A stretch of 19,305 nucleotides of DNA, taken from positions 1 through 19,305 of the forward strand of contig JACVSD010000023.1 of the NCBI GenBank assembly GCA_014534095.1, in the 5' to 3' direction. The notes below the pieces were generated by a model. That model had not been told where the DNA came from. It ran no database searches and was given only the letters and a program-made list of their open reading frames with translations. Each line of letters starts with the position of its first letter. Within the stretch, counting starts at the first letter, position 1. This document shows, piece after piece, positions 7,283 to 14,868 of the stretch. Made by a program: the position numbers and the translations under genes. The stretch comes from Nitrospiraceae bacterium. Its GTDB lineage: Bacteria > Nitrospirota > Nitrospiria > Nitrospirales > Nitrospiraceae.

Positions 7283-7320
7283 CACGGGCGACCCTGCATG
7301 AAGGTGGGAGGTCGCCCGTG
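7283..7320. terminator. Perfect 11-bp inverted repeat between convergent genes
   Basis: CACGGGCGACC (7283-7293) and GGTCGCCCGTG (7310-7320) are exact reverse complements with a 16-base loop. On the minus strand the stem is followed by CTGTTTCT, on the plus strand by no T-run. It lies between the end of the permease gene and the end of the small frameshifted minus-strand gene, so it probably ends transcription from one or both. Apart from this hairpin and the remnant at 7351-7601 with its promoter, 7218-7770 holds nothing I can name. Confidence 0.5.
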
Positions 7321-7350
7321 GTTGGCGCTTGGGACGCCTGTTTCGGACTA

Positions 7351-7601
7351 TCAATGTCTGCGGCCCGAAGACCCACACGAAACAAGTGCCGGCAGGTTTC
7401 CAATCGGGGGAGACGTCGTCATCCCGGTAGCCTCACGCTCGTGTGCAAGCAACGCGCTTCCGATATAGACGCGGCTGATCAGCCATGATGCTGCAATGCC
7501 CAAGGGCATGACCGCGACAGGAATACCGGCTTGCACGGCCGACGAGAAACCCGCTCTTGCGTCGGTGGGCCCAACGGGCCAGGTGGAGTCATATCGCTCA
7601 T
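7351..7601 (-). pseudogene. Small single-TM protein gene, apparently broken by a one-base frameshift
   Basis: A very strong Shine-Dalgarno (GGAGAGAGGAGGG) precedes ATG 7601, which opens MSDMTPPGPLGPPTQERVS and stops after 40 residues at 7479. A second frame on the same strand, without a start codon of its own except a poor GTG 7536, continues PVGPTDARAGFSSAVQAG, then a hydrophobic helix (PVAVMPLGIAASWLISRVYI) and a polar tail to TGA 7351. Adding one base near 7575-7580 would join the two into about 83 residues with a sensible membrane segment; the total length 251 is one short of a multiple of three. It could be a real pseudogene, a sequencing error, or a 40-residue gene. It has its own plausible promoter upstream. 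I do not recognise the family. Confidence 0.5.
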
Positions 7602-7701
7602 CGCTACCCTCCTCTCTCCTGGTGAGTCATCCCGGAGACCTGGATAGCAGCCGCGGTCTGCTCGGTCTCCCGTGGAGTGCGAATAGGGCCGCTGTTTTTC
7701 C

Positions 7702-7730
7702 TCTCTACGCCCTTTCAAAGTCCCTGTCAA
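7702..7730 (-). promoter_or_regulatory. Possible promoter for the small frameshifted gene
   Basis: On the minus strand TTGACA (7730-7725) is followed after exactly 17 bases by TAGAGA (7707-7702). The -35 is perfect and the -10 is weak. It lies between the hflX stop and the strong Shine-Dalgarno at about 7607-7619, so the small gene need not depend on hflX transcription. Confidence 0.35.
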
Positions 7731-7770
7731 TGGGACGTAGGCATCGGGTGATGGCGGTCCAAGGGTTCTG

Positions 7771-9162
7771 TTACCGCATGAGTTTCTTTCGGATGAACGC
7801 CAGATGTTCCGGATCGGATCGCACCCGTATCTTGAGCCCCTCGGCCGTATATTCTTGAGATAGGACTCGCATCCGAGCGCGGATCTCACCAATGATTCCT
7901 TGAGCGGAGAACGGAACAGAGAACTCTTCGTCGATCATGTCGGCCTCAAAGTGAGCCATGATTGTGTCCCGCAGGACTTTCAGATCGTCCGGGCTCCTTG
8001 TGGACAGACAGACGGCATCAGGGAACTCGGCCTTCAGGGAGACGATGGCGTCCGGCGGGAGGCGGTCTTGCTTGTTCAAGACGACGAGGCTGGGAATATC
8101 CGTCGCTCCCACTTCGGCCAGCACGTTCCGCGTCACTGCGAGGTGGGACCGGAACGAGGGATCTGAGGCATCCACGACATAGAGCAGCAGCGACGCTGCA
8201 GCGGCTTCATCGAGCGTGGACTTAAACGACGCCACTAGGTCGTGTGGCAGTTTCTTGATGAACCCGACGGTGTCGCTCATGAGCACCTTTGGACGGGTTT
8301 CAGGGAACAACGGCCGAATCGTCGTATCGAGGGTGGCGAACAGCTTGTCGGCAACAAGCACCTCGCTGCCGGTCATGGCTCGCATCAGCGATGATTTCCC
8401 AGCATTCGTGTACCCCACCAGCGCCACCGTTAATTCGCTTTCACGCCGCATGCGGCGCGTCTGGTGTTCGTCTCCGATGGAGGCCAACTCTTCGCGTAAT
8501 ACTTTGATGCGATCGCGCACCCGGCGCTTGTCGAGTTCGAGACTCGTCTCTCCGGCGCCTTTCCCGCCGATCCCGCCGCCTTGGCGTTGTTTGTTGCCCC
8601 CGGTCCCTCGCAGGCGTGGCGCCATGTAATTAAGCCGCGCGATTTCGACTTGGAGCCGCGCTGCTCGTGTCCGGGCATGCCGGCTAAAGATTTCAATGAT
8701 CACACCGGTCCGATCCAGAACGCTGACTCCCACGGCACTTTCCAAGTTTCTCAACTGAGAGGGCGACAACTCACAATCCACGATCACGATCTGCGCCTGT
8801 TCACGAGGGGGCCCTATGCTCGGGCTCACCTCGTCGGAGTCCTCCGCGGAGTCGTCCATCTCCTCGGCGGTATCCGCCTCGCGCTTTTCCATCACTTTGG
8901 TCGGTGCGTGTTCAACCGACGCGGCGACTTTTCCGGAACCACCTGTCCAACCGGCCAGTTCAACCAGCTTACCCTGCCCCAATACCGTCGCGAACTTATC
9001 GGAACTCCGCCGCTGCGTGACCTGACCGACCACGCGGTATCCGAGCGTTTTGACGAGACGGGTGAGTTCTTGAAGGGAGCTTTCGACCTCCTCACTCGTG
9101 ATGTGCGGAGTTTGGATCGCCACTAGCACCGCAGTGGACTGAGAGGAATTGGACTTCGACAT
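7771..9162 (-). CDS. hflX: Ribosome-associated GTPase HflX
   Basis: The product is a TRAFAC-class GTPase that binds the 50S subunit and splits stalled ribosomes. Counting from ATG 9162 (463 residues): the HflX N-domain includes VIVDCELSPSQLRNLE and the DRTGVIIEIFSRHARTRAA block, then the Gly-rich LRGTGGNKQRQGGGIGGKGAGE linker. The GTPase core follows with P-loop GYTNAGKSS (250-258), DTVGFI (297-302) and NKQD (363-366). An acidic stretch of about 50 residues (about 72-122, with EKREADTAEEMDDSAEDSDE) expands the N-domain where typical HflX has a short link. GTG 9201 or ATG 9198 would lengthen it, but they lie only about 15 bases past the ssrA terminator T-run, so 9162 is preferred. It is directly downstream of ssrA. 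Confidence 0.95.
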   Translation of the reverse strand: MSKSNSSQSTAVLVAIQTPHITSEEVESSLQELTRLVKTLGYRVVGQVTQRRSSDKFATVLGQGKLVELAGWTGGSGKVAASVEHAPTKVMEKREADTAEEMDDSAEDSDEVSPSIGPPREQAQIVIVDCELSPSQLRNLESAVGVSVLDRTGVIIEIFSRHARTRAARLQVEIARLNYMAPRLRGTGGNKQRQGGGIGGKGAGETSLELDKRRVRDRIKVLREELASIGDEHQTRRMRRESELTVALVGYTNAGKSSLMRAMTGSEVLVADKLFATLDTTIRPLFPETRPKVLMSDTVGFIKKLPHDLVASFKSTLDEAAAASLLLYVVDASDPSFRSHLAVTRNVLAEVGATDIPSLVVLNKQDRLPPDAIVSLKAEFPDAVCLSTRSPDDLKVLRDTIMAHFEADMIDEEFSVPFSAQGIIGEIRARMRVLSQEYTAEGLKIRVRSDPEHLAFIRKKLMR

Positions 9163-9216
9163 CGCGTTCGGTTCCGATCTGGTCGGTCTTCGCTCCATCA
9201 CGAGGAAGACCGCATG

Positions 9217-9251
9217 AAAAAACCCAGAGACCTTTGGCGAATCTCTGGGTT
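9217..9251 (-). terminator. Rho-independent terminator of ssrA
   Basis: On the minus strand AACCCAGAGA (9251-9242) and TCTCTGGGTT (9230-9221) form a perfect 10-bp stem with an 11-base loop, followed by a run of T (9222-9217). It begins 14 bases after the CCA end of tmRNA and ends just before hflX, so the two are separate transcription units unless there is read-through. Confidence 0.9.
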
Positions 9252-9264
9252 CTCACCGCGGTAT

Positions 9265-9612
9265 TGGTGGAGGCGAGGGGAGTTGAACCCCTGTCCGAAG
9301 ATCGTCAACGCACCGGATCTACATGTGTAGCCGACAGTTTAGGTTTCGCAACCATCCACGCCCGTCGGCTGGCTTAGAATGGCCGCTAGCCCAGTATTGT
9401 CTCGTCCTCGGCCGCTGAGCACCGGCTTTGGACCAGCCCGCTGCATCGCGCTCTCCCACCCCCGCGGGCATCAGATGGAAGAACGTCGCAGTTAGTTAAG
9501 CTGCGAGTGCCAGTTCTTGGTTGGCAATTGCATTTTCCCGGAGTTTTACGAGTCCCCGAGCACTCGACATGCACCGATGGTCTCAGTATCCCCGTCGAGA
9601 CCGGTCGCCCCC
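9265..9612 (-). ncRNA. ssrA: tmRNA (ssrA), one-piece
   Basis: Transfer-messenger RNA of 348 bases. The 5' end GGGGGCG (9612-9606) pairs with CGCCTCC at the 3' end, and CCA is encoded (9267-9265). The T-arm GGGGTTCAACTCCCC is intact next to the acceptor stem. The mRNA-like part reads GCA ATT GCC AAC CAA GAA, then CTG GCA CTC GCA GCT TAA (9531-9496), giving tag AIANQELALAA, or ANQELALAA if resumption is at the GCC. The LAA ending is the conserved protease-recognition tail. tmRNA acts with SmpB to release stalled ribosomes and tag the product for degradation. smpB is not in the window. Protein-like frames in this interval on either strand are spurious. Confidence 0.97.
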
Positions 9613-9700
9613 ATACGGATCTATGAGGACACCACCACAGATGCTCATGATACCGCATCGGTCAAGAGGAAGCCACCGTGCCAGACGTATGCGGTGACCG

Positions 9701-11335
9701 CTACGCACTCTTGAACCGGGTTACTTTGGCAAACATAATCGCGGCAAACGGCAGCGCGAGTCCCAGGAGCATTTGCGTAATGAGGAGGGGCCCCAACTGA
9801 CTGTAATCGGCCGGGGTCAGGATAACGCCGGCAGCCTGGTCCCGAACTTCCCTCGTGACCACGAAGATGTCGTTCAGGTACTTGGTGCCGAGCTGGCTGA
9901 ACGAGAGTGCCAGGTTGGTGAAGGACGCCATGACCGCAAAGAAGGTGGCTTTCAGGTGAGCCGGCGCCGAATTGGCGATCCAGACCAGCATGGGGATCAT
10001 GGAGATTTGACCAAGCGGTGATTCCAGCGCGGTGTCGACTAGCGCGATGAACCGGGCATCGACGATGCCCCCTGTCATGCGTGCCGTCCATTCATGCAAG
10101 CCATAGAACATACTCACGATCGGCAGGCTCAGAATCGTCCCGATGACGGTCAAGAATCCCACAACATACGCAATGGATCGTTCGGCCATGAAGCGCCTGA
10201 ACACGAACATCCCGACCAGCGTCAGCGTGCTTCCGATGAGCGAGAGGACTGACAGAAATTGTTGATCAAACCGCAGATGATCGATCATCCACCAGGTCGT
10301 CCCCGGTCCGGTCCCTGGGATCGCACGGAATAAGAACACTACGATGGCCGTGCCAACCAAGGTATAGCGCTTGTCCGCCTCGAGCTCCGTCACCAGACGG
10401 GCCATGAGAAACAAAACAATCGCCATGGAGCCGACGAAGACGATTTCTTCCCGGTACGCAAACCCGCCGAGTCCTACCGTTAGCGTGAACAGCACGAAAG
10501 CCAGACTGCCCCCAAGAATACCCCAATTGGGCTGCGTCGCTTCTCGTTCCGCGTCCCGTACGTCGACCATCCGCTGAGCCTGTTCGCGAGTATAGCCCTG
10601 TCGAAGGAGGCGCCCTCTATCTCGTCGCTTGAGGCCCCAGGCCAGCACGACGCCTATGACGGAGACGAACGGGATGACTAGCGCCAGCAGATACACTTGT
10701 TGGTACAGACCGGCGACTTCGGCCGGTGGCAATCCCTCGACTCCCGCGAACACATACACATTGACCACCGCGACCAAAATGCCGCCGGCGACGATCGCAA
10801 CGCGGCCCAGCGTCTGCATCGTGGTGTGCATAATTTTTCTGGAGACATCGTCGAACGGCTGACCTTGCTCGTTGAACCTTGGCACCGCTTCGACCGTCAT
10901 CGCATCGGCCACGGCATCTTGAATCACGAATCCGACTGGCGCGAGGAGCGTGCTCAGCACGAACCACACCTCGGCCGAAAGCACGGATGTCATGGCCTCT
11001 CGGTGACCGATCAAAGCCGCCATGATGCCGAGGCTTAGCGCGAGTAGGGCGGCGCCCAACCCCACCAGCCAGTGCTTCCAGCGCCACAGCAAATCGACCG
11101 TATGGCCAATCGGCATTTTGAGCGCCCATGGAATGCCGGCCCAGAATCCGAGCGCAGCCAGGAAGGAGGCGGACAGGCCCAGGTAATCTTTGACGAAAAA
11201 AGTGCCGACGATACCAGTGAGGCCCGATATGCCGTAGGCCAGATACACCATCAACGGCGGCAGGTACGAGAGCCGCATGTCCCGGCCCAGCGAGAGAATG
11301 TTGTGATCGATCCAACGGTAGACGGAGCTAGCCAT
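9701..11335 (-). CDS. MFS-type transporter, BT1 (folate/biopterin) family-like
   Basis: The 544-residue product is an inner-membrane protein with about 12 or more hydrophobic segments. Features like those of the BT1 folate-biopterin branch of the major facilitator superfamily are the early FFVKDYLGLSASFLAALGFWAGIPWALKMP region, then GFVIQDAVADAMTVEAVPR (about 135-153), and a central charged loop (KRRDRGRLLRQGYTREQAQR). The substrate is not certain; a pterin or folate cargo would be family-based inference. Its start lies 2 bases after the stop of the Rid-family gene, implying co-transcription and perhaps coupled translation. It is the last protein gene before ssrA, with no terminator visible between them. 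Confidence 0.8.
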   Translation of the reverse strand: MASSVYRWIDHNILSLGRDMRLSYLPPLMVYLAYGISGLTGIVGTFFVKDYLGLSASFLAALGFWAGIPWALKMPIGHTVDLLWRWKHWLVGLGAALLALSLGIMAALIGHREAMTSVLSAEVWFVLSTLLAPVGFVIQDAVADAMTVEAVPRFNEQGQPFDDVSRKIMHTTMQTLGRVAIVAGGILVAVVNVYVFAGVEGLPPAEVAGLYQQVYLLALVIPFVSVIGVVLAWGLKRRDRGRLLRQGYTREQAQRMVDVRDAEREATQPNWGILGGSLAFVLFTLTVGLGGFAYREEIVFVGSMAIVLFLMARLVTELEADKRYTLVGTAIVVFLFRAIPGTGPGTTWWMIDHLRFDQQFLSVLSLIGSTLTLVGMFVFRRFMAERSIAYVVGFLTVIGTILSLPIVSMFYGLHEWTARMTGGIVDARFIALVDTALESPLGQISMIPMLVWIANSAPAHLKATFFAVMASFTNLALSFSQLGTKYLNDIFVVTREVRDQAAGVILTPADYSQLGPLLITQMLLGLALPFAAIMFAKVTRFKSA

Positions 11336-11337
11336 AT

Positions 11338-11742
11338 CTATGCCTCGGCGGCCTGAGAAGCCGAGATAATGGCGTCCGCTTCGATTTCCACGAGCATGTC
11401 CGCATCGATGAGCCGTTTCACTTCGACCATCGTGGTCGCAGGACGGATGCCGCAGAAAATCTCCCCGTGGGCGCGGCCGACATCCTGCCAGTGGTCCATA
11501 TTCGCCATGTAGATGCCCGTCCTGACGACATCGCTCAGCGAGGCACCCGCATCCTTCAACGCCGCCTCGATGGTCTTCAAGGTCTGAATCGTTTGAGCGT
11601 AGGGATCCCCCTTGCCGATGAGCCCGGAGGGCGTCATGGCCGTCGTGCCGGAGACCTGCACGGAATGACCGACGCGCACGGCCCGTGAATAGCCGATCTT
11701 CGCTTCCCAGGGCCCTCCCGTAGACACATTCTGTCTTCCCAT
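11338..11742 (-). CDS. Rid (YjgF/YER057c) family protein lacking the RidA arginine
   Basis: The 134-residue product has the Rid fold pattern: VQVSGTTAMTPSGLIGKGDPYAQTIQTLKTIEAALKDAG style core with the C-terminal VEIEADAI. Archetypal RidA hydrolyses reactive enamine/imine intermediates through an arginine in P-A-R-S/T-x-x-V-E-V. Here the equivalent block is RPATTMVEV (100-108), with threonine at that position (103), so imine-deaminase activity is doubtful and it belongs to another Rid subgroup. ATG 11742 is used because AGGAGGAG sits seven bases upstream; GTG 11748 is too close to it. The Shine-Dalgarno overlaps the end of the SDR remnant (ATGTAGGAGGAG). Confidence 0.9.
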   Translation of the reverse strand: MGRQNVSTGGPWEAKIGYSRAVRVGHSVQVSGTTAMTPSGLIGKGDPYAQTIQTLKTIEAALKDAGASLSDVVRTGIYMANMDHWQDVGRAHGEIFCGIRPATTMVEVKRLIDADMLVEIEADAIISASQAAEA

Positions 11743-11755
11743 TCGCACACTCCTC

Positions 11756-12319
11756 CTACATGACCATGCCGCCGACGGCGTGATTAGTTTGCCCCCCGTA
11801 GGCCATCACGACATCGGCACGTGGCCGGGCCGGCCGAGTCGTTTAAATGGCTACTCTCAATTCCAAGCCGCCGGTACGATTCGCTGAGCACCCACCGATG
11901 TCCGGAATGCCCGGCGCGACCTATTGACGGTAATGCCTCATCCGGCGAGTTCCACGGCAAGCCCATTCATATACTGTTCAGCGCCGCCTTACCGCCCAAG
12001 TATGCCGTCGCTGCTGAAGGCGTCCAGCGTGCCTTCAGTCGAGACTCGGTAAGCAGCAGTTTCTACCGAAACTGCCGGCGCTATTGATCAGAATGTCGAG
12101 CCGGCCGAACTGCTTACGTGTCATGTCGGCTTGCATCGCCATGGTTTGGCCGCCCTCGGGTTTGAATGCCCGCCACCACGTGCCCGGCTTTCGCGGCGCT
12201 CTCGGCATGGTGAACCACCACAATTGCGCCATCCCTGGCATATCGTTCGGCGATTGGCGCGGCCGATAGCGCTTGACGACCCTGTTACGATCGCCACTTT
12301 TTCCCCTGAGGAACGTCAT
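11756..12319 (-). pseudogene. Decayed short-chain dehydrogenase/reductase (SDR)
   Basis: Remnants of an SDR appear in order across different frames: start MTFLRGK (12319), cofactor motif VAIVTGSSSAIGRA, then IAERYARDGAIVVVHHAESA, GGQTMAMQADMTR, FGRLDILINSAGSFG, the catalytic YLGGK (YxxxK, 12002-11988), GLAVELAG, GITVN, LGRP, ADVVMAY and the ending AVGGMVM-stop at 11756. The pieces need several frameshifts and are interrupted by in-frame stops; after ADMTR about a dozen residues are missing, and the segment between NSAG and YxxxK is mostly deleted. At 564 bases it is well short of the usual 730-760. The flanking genes are intact and tightly spaced, so it decayed inside a working operon. The single frame open across 12361-12035 is an artefact mixing its frames. 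Confidence 0.85.
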
Positions 12320-12354
12320 AGGGTGTGCCGCTGACTCGGGGCGATGCACCAGGC

Positions 12355-13233
12355 TCAGCATATGGCCGCTGGTCGACGACGTTCAATCAGCGACCGTAAT
12401 TGTGCCCGCATGTCTTCGTCGGACAGGCAAACCCGGTCGCCATGCCCGGCCAGGACCCATTGGAACCGATACGCGAGGAGCTTCTTGATCGACTGCAGCT
12501 GCTGCTCATGGTCGGAAACGAGTCGTGAAGGCGACCCTAACCGCTGTGCACCAGGCTCCCACCACAGGTGATCGCCAGTGAACAGAAACCGGTCTCGGTA
12601 AAGCAGCGCCTGACTGCCTGCCGTATGTCCGGGAACGGGAATGGCCGTGAACTGGGGGCGCAATTCGAGGCTGTCCTCTCCCTCCAGAATCCATTCGGCG
12701 CCTGGCACGGCTGCGGCATCGGCGCGGTGGATGATCCGGATCGCGCCGAAGTGTCTCGCGTAGAGATCGGCATCCGCCACATCGTCTTCATGGGTCAGAA
12801 AGATGAAGGCGATGCCTCCCATGTGGCCAAAGGCCTCTACCAGGTGCTTGACGTACCGTGGCGAATCGACGAGCCAATTGCCGCCTGGATGCCGGACAAA
12901 AAAGCTGTTGGCGCCGAACGATTTTTCAGAATTGAAGCCGCAATAAGACACCTCTTCGTCGAGCTGCAGAGGGAAACCTACCTTGGCCTGCTGGACGACT
13001 CTCTTATCGATGTGCTCAGCGCCAATCGAACCCACCGGACAGGCGAGCAACGCCTGGTACGCCTGCAACACCTGCTCATCCGTCCGCGGCTGTTGCGCGA
13101 CCGCGGAGTATTCGCCGGCTTCTTCGAACGTCTCCGGCGCGAGTTGCCGACAGGTATCGCAATTGATACAGGTGGCGTCCACATAGAAGTTTCCCGGCAC
13201 GTTGGAGTCAAGTCGCTTGCTTTGGTTGGCCAT
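12355..13233 (-). CDS. Ferredoxin / metallo-beta-lactamase-fold fusion protein
   Basis: The 292-residue product has an N-terminal ferredoxin-like domain with CINCDTC (Cys22, 25, 28) and ACPVG (Cys65), enough for one 4Fe-4S cluster. From about 95 a metallo-beta-lactamase fold follows: FLTHEDDVADADLYARHFG (145-163), VPGHTAGS (His203), FTGDHLWW (Asp221) and LAGHGDRV (His264). The canonical metal motif HxHxDH reads H-E-D-D-V here, so two histidines are replaced; Asp, His203, Asp221 and His264 could still bind metal. Function is unknown, but electron transfer coupled to a hydrolase or oxidoreductase centre is a family-level guess. It leads the run SDR remnant > Rid > transporter, 35 bases before the remnant. 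ATG 13233 follows AAAGGG. Confidence 0.88.
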   Translation of the reverse strand: MANQSKRLDSNVPGNFYVDATCINCDTCRQLAPETFEEAGEYSAVAQQPRTDEQVLQAYQALLACPVGSIGAEHIDKRVVQQAKVGFPLQLDEEVSYCGFNSEKSFGANSFFVRHPGGNWLVDSPRYVKHLVEAFGHMGGIAFIFLTHEDDVADADLYARHFGAIRIIHRADAAAVPGAEWILEGEDSLELRPQFTAIPVPGHTAGSQALLYRDRFLFTGDHLWWEPGAQRLGSPSRLVSDHEQQLQSIKKLLAYRFQWVLAGHGDRVCLSDEDMRAQLRSLIERRRPAAIC

Positions 13234-13332
13234 GATACCCTTTCACCACGCCATGCCTTAGAGCTACCAGGGCAGATGATGCAAAGGAGTCTTCATCGTA
13301 CCACGACGTTTGGGAGCGGCATGGGATCCAGG

Positions 13333-13375
13333 ACGGGGTCGAGCCGATTCATCTCAGCCGGACGCCGAACCCCGT
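13333..13375. terminator. GC-rich inverted repeat downstream of the efflux operon
   Basis: ACGGGGT (13333-13339) pairs with ACCCCGT (13369-13375), and further partial pairing extends inward. It lies 45 bases past the stop of the outer-membrane factor gene and before the ferredoxin-MBL gene. There is no T-run, so a rho-independent function is weakly supported. Confidence 0.25.
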
Positions 13376-13419
13376 TGAAGGGAAGTTCAAGAGCAGCGAC
13401 TAGTGATCCTGTGACCCGC

Positions 13420-14868
13420 TCACTGTTTGATGCTGACTGGTTCCGCCGTCGGTTGCGGTGTCGCCGGAGTGGACCAGCCTCCCCCCAGCGCCTTGTACAG
13501 CTGCACCACGGAGACGAGATGGAGACGGCGGGTCCCGGTGAGCGCCAGTTCGGCCTCGAACAAATTGCGCCGTGCGACCAAGACATCCAGGTAATTGGCG
13601 AGGCCGCCTTTGTACCGTAGTTCGGCAAGACGGAGGGCGGACTGCAACGCGGCCACTTGCTGCTGCTGCGCGTCACTCTGCGTGCGGGCCGTTCGCACGG
13701 CAATCAGTGCGTCCTCGACTTCCCGAAACGCGGTCAATACCGTTTGCTCGTACTGGGCCGCTGCCTGCTTGGCTTGGGCTTCCACCGCCTCCTGCTGGAA
13801 GCCGAGGACCTGACCGTTCAGGAGCGGACCGATAATCCCTGCCCCTGCCACGCCAAAGGCGGAAGGATCGGTAAACAGATTGGATAGCTGGGGATGGGCG
13901 ACACCGAGAAGGCCCGTCAACGTAATCCTAGGAAACCGCTCGGCCTTGGCCGCGCCGATCCGCGCCACGGCTGCATGCAGCGCCTGTTCGGCCTGAAGGA
14001 GGTCCGGCCGTCGCTGCAAGAGCTCGGACGGCAGCCCCGCCGGAACCTCCGGCGGGACCAGCTGCTCGGTCAGTGGTTTGCCGCGAGGAATGGTCCAGGG
14101 TTTCCGGCCGAGCAGTACGCTCATCTGGTTCTCCGCCTGCACCATTTGCCGTTCCAGCTCGGCGGCACGCGCGGCGGCATTCGCCCGCTCAGCGTCAAAT
14201 TGATCGGTATCCAATCGGGACGTCATGCCTTGTTTGAGGCGCGCCTGAGCGATGCGGACCGACTCTTCCCAGGATTGCAACGTGCGTCTGGCGATATCCA
14301 ACTGCGCATCGAACTGCAGCAGGTTGAAATAGGCCTCGGCGACGCCGCTGACCAACTGCAGCACGACAGCCCGGCGATTTTCCTCCCTCGCCAGCAGATC
14401 CGCGCGGGCCGCTTCATTGGACCGTCGAATGCGTCCCCACACATCGAGCTCCCAGGACAGATTGCCTTGCAAATAGTAGTTGAAGGGGCTGGCAAAACCC
14501 GGAAACAAGAAAATGGTCTTGCGTCCGAACGTGGGGGCACTGCCCGAGAGCTGCACCCCTGGCAACCATTCCGACTTTGCAATGAGGGCCCGTGCCTGGA
14601 ACTCTTCGACCGTGGCAACGGCACGGCGCAGGTCTCGATTGTCGGCCAACGCGGTGTGAATCATCTGTTGCAGCTGCTCGTCTCGCAGGAGTTGCCACCA
14701 AGCGAGGTTGGCCAGCGAAGGCGTATCGGACGACGTCTCCGCCATGCGGAACCGGTCTTCTGTGTCGGTTTCCGGACGCTGGAAGTCCGGACCCATCGCG
14801 CATGAAACCAACAAGAGACTCGCCGTCAGTGCGATCATCGCCCTTCCGAGGGCTCCAGCGCGCCTCAC
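13420..14868 (-). CDS. RND efflux outer-membrane factor lipoprotein (OprM/NodT family)
   Basis: The 482-residue product begins with a lipoprotein signal ending in lipobox LLVSC (Cys23), then AMGPDFQRPE, typical of OprM/NodT proteins. Two OEP repeats follow, with NLAWWQLLRDEQLQQMI, LSWELDVWGRIRRSNEAAR and, in the second half, PDLLQAEQALHAAVARIGAAKAERFP and LAELRYKGGLANYLDVL. The protein forms the trimeric outer-membrane exit duct of a tripartite pump. The GTG start overlaps the pump gene stop by four bases (GTGA), showing translational coupling; ATG 14838 would remove the signal's charged start. Length is normal. Confidence 0.95.
   Translation of the reverse strand: MRRAGALGRAMIALTASLLLVSCAMGPDFQRPETDTEDRFRMAETSSDTPSLANLAWWQLLRDEQLQQMIHTALADNRDLRRAVATVEEFQARALIAKSEWLPGVQLSGSAPTFGRKTIFLFPGFASPFNYYLQGNLSWELDVWGRIRRSNEAARADLLAREENRRAVVLQLVSGVAEAYFNLLQFDAQLDIARRTLQSWEESVRIAQARLKQGMTSRLDTDQFDAERANAAARAAELERQMVQAENQMSVLLGRKPWTIPRGKPLTEQLVPPEVPAGLPSELLQRRPDLLQAEQALHAAVARIGAAKAERFPRITLTGLLGVAHPQLSNLFTDPSAFGVAGAGIIGPLLNGQVLGFQQEAVEAQAKQAAAQYEQTVLTAFREVEDALIAVRTARTQSDAQQQQVAALQSALRLAELRYKGGLANYLDVLVARRNLFEAELALTGTRRLHLVSVVQLYKALGGGWSTPATPQPTAEPVSIKQ

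Noticed and set aside
7283..7320. Inverted repeat considered as an insertion-sequence end or attachment site
   Set aside because: No transposase, integrase or target duplication nearby; a hairpin between convergent gene ends is simpler.
9386..9658. Open frame of 90 codons overlapping the tmRNA
   Set aside because: The interval is explained by ssrA; the frame crosses the structured RNA and resembles no protein.
12035..12361. Open frame of 108 codons on the minus strand taken as a gene
   Set aside because: It joins pieces of different original frames of the decayed SDR; only QADMTR and FGRLDILINSAG make sense, so it is treated as pseudogene.
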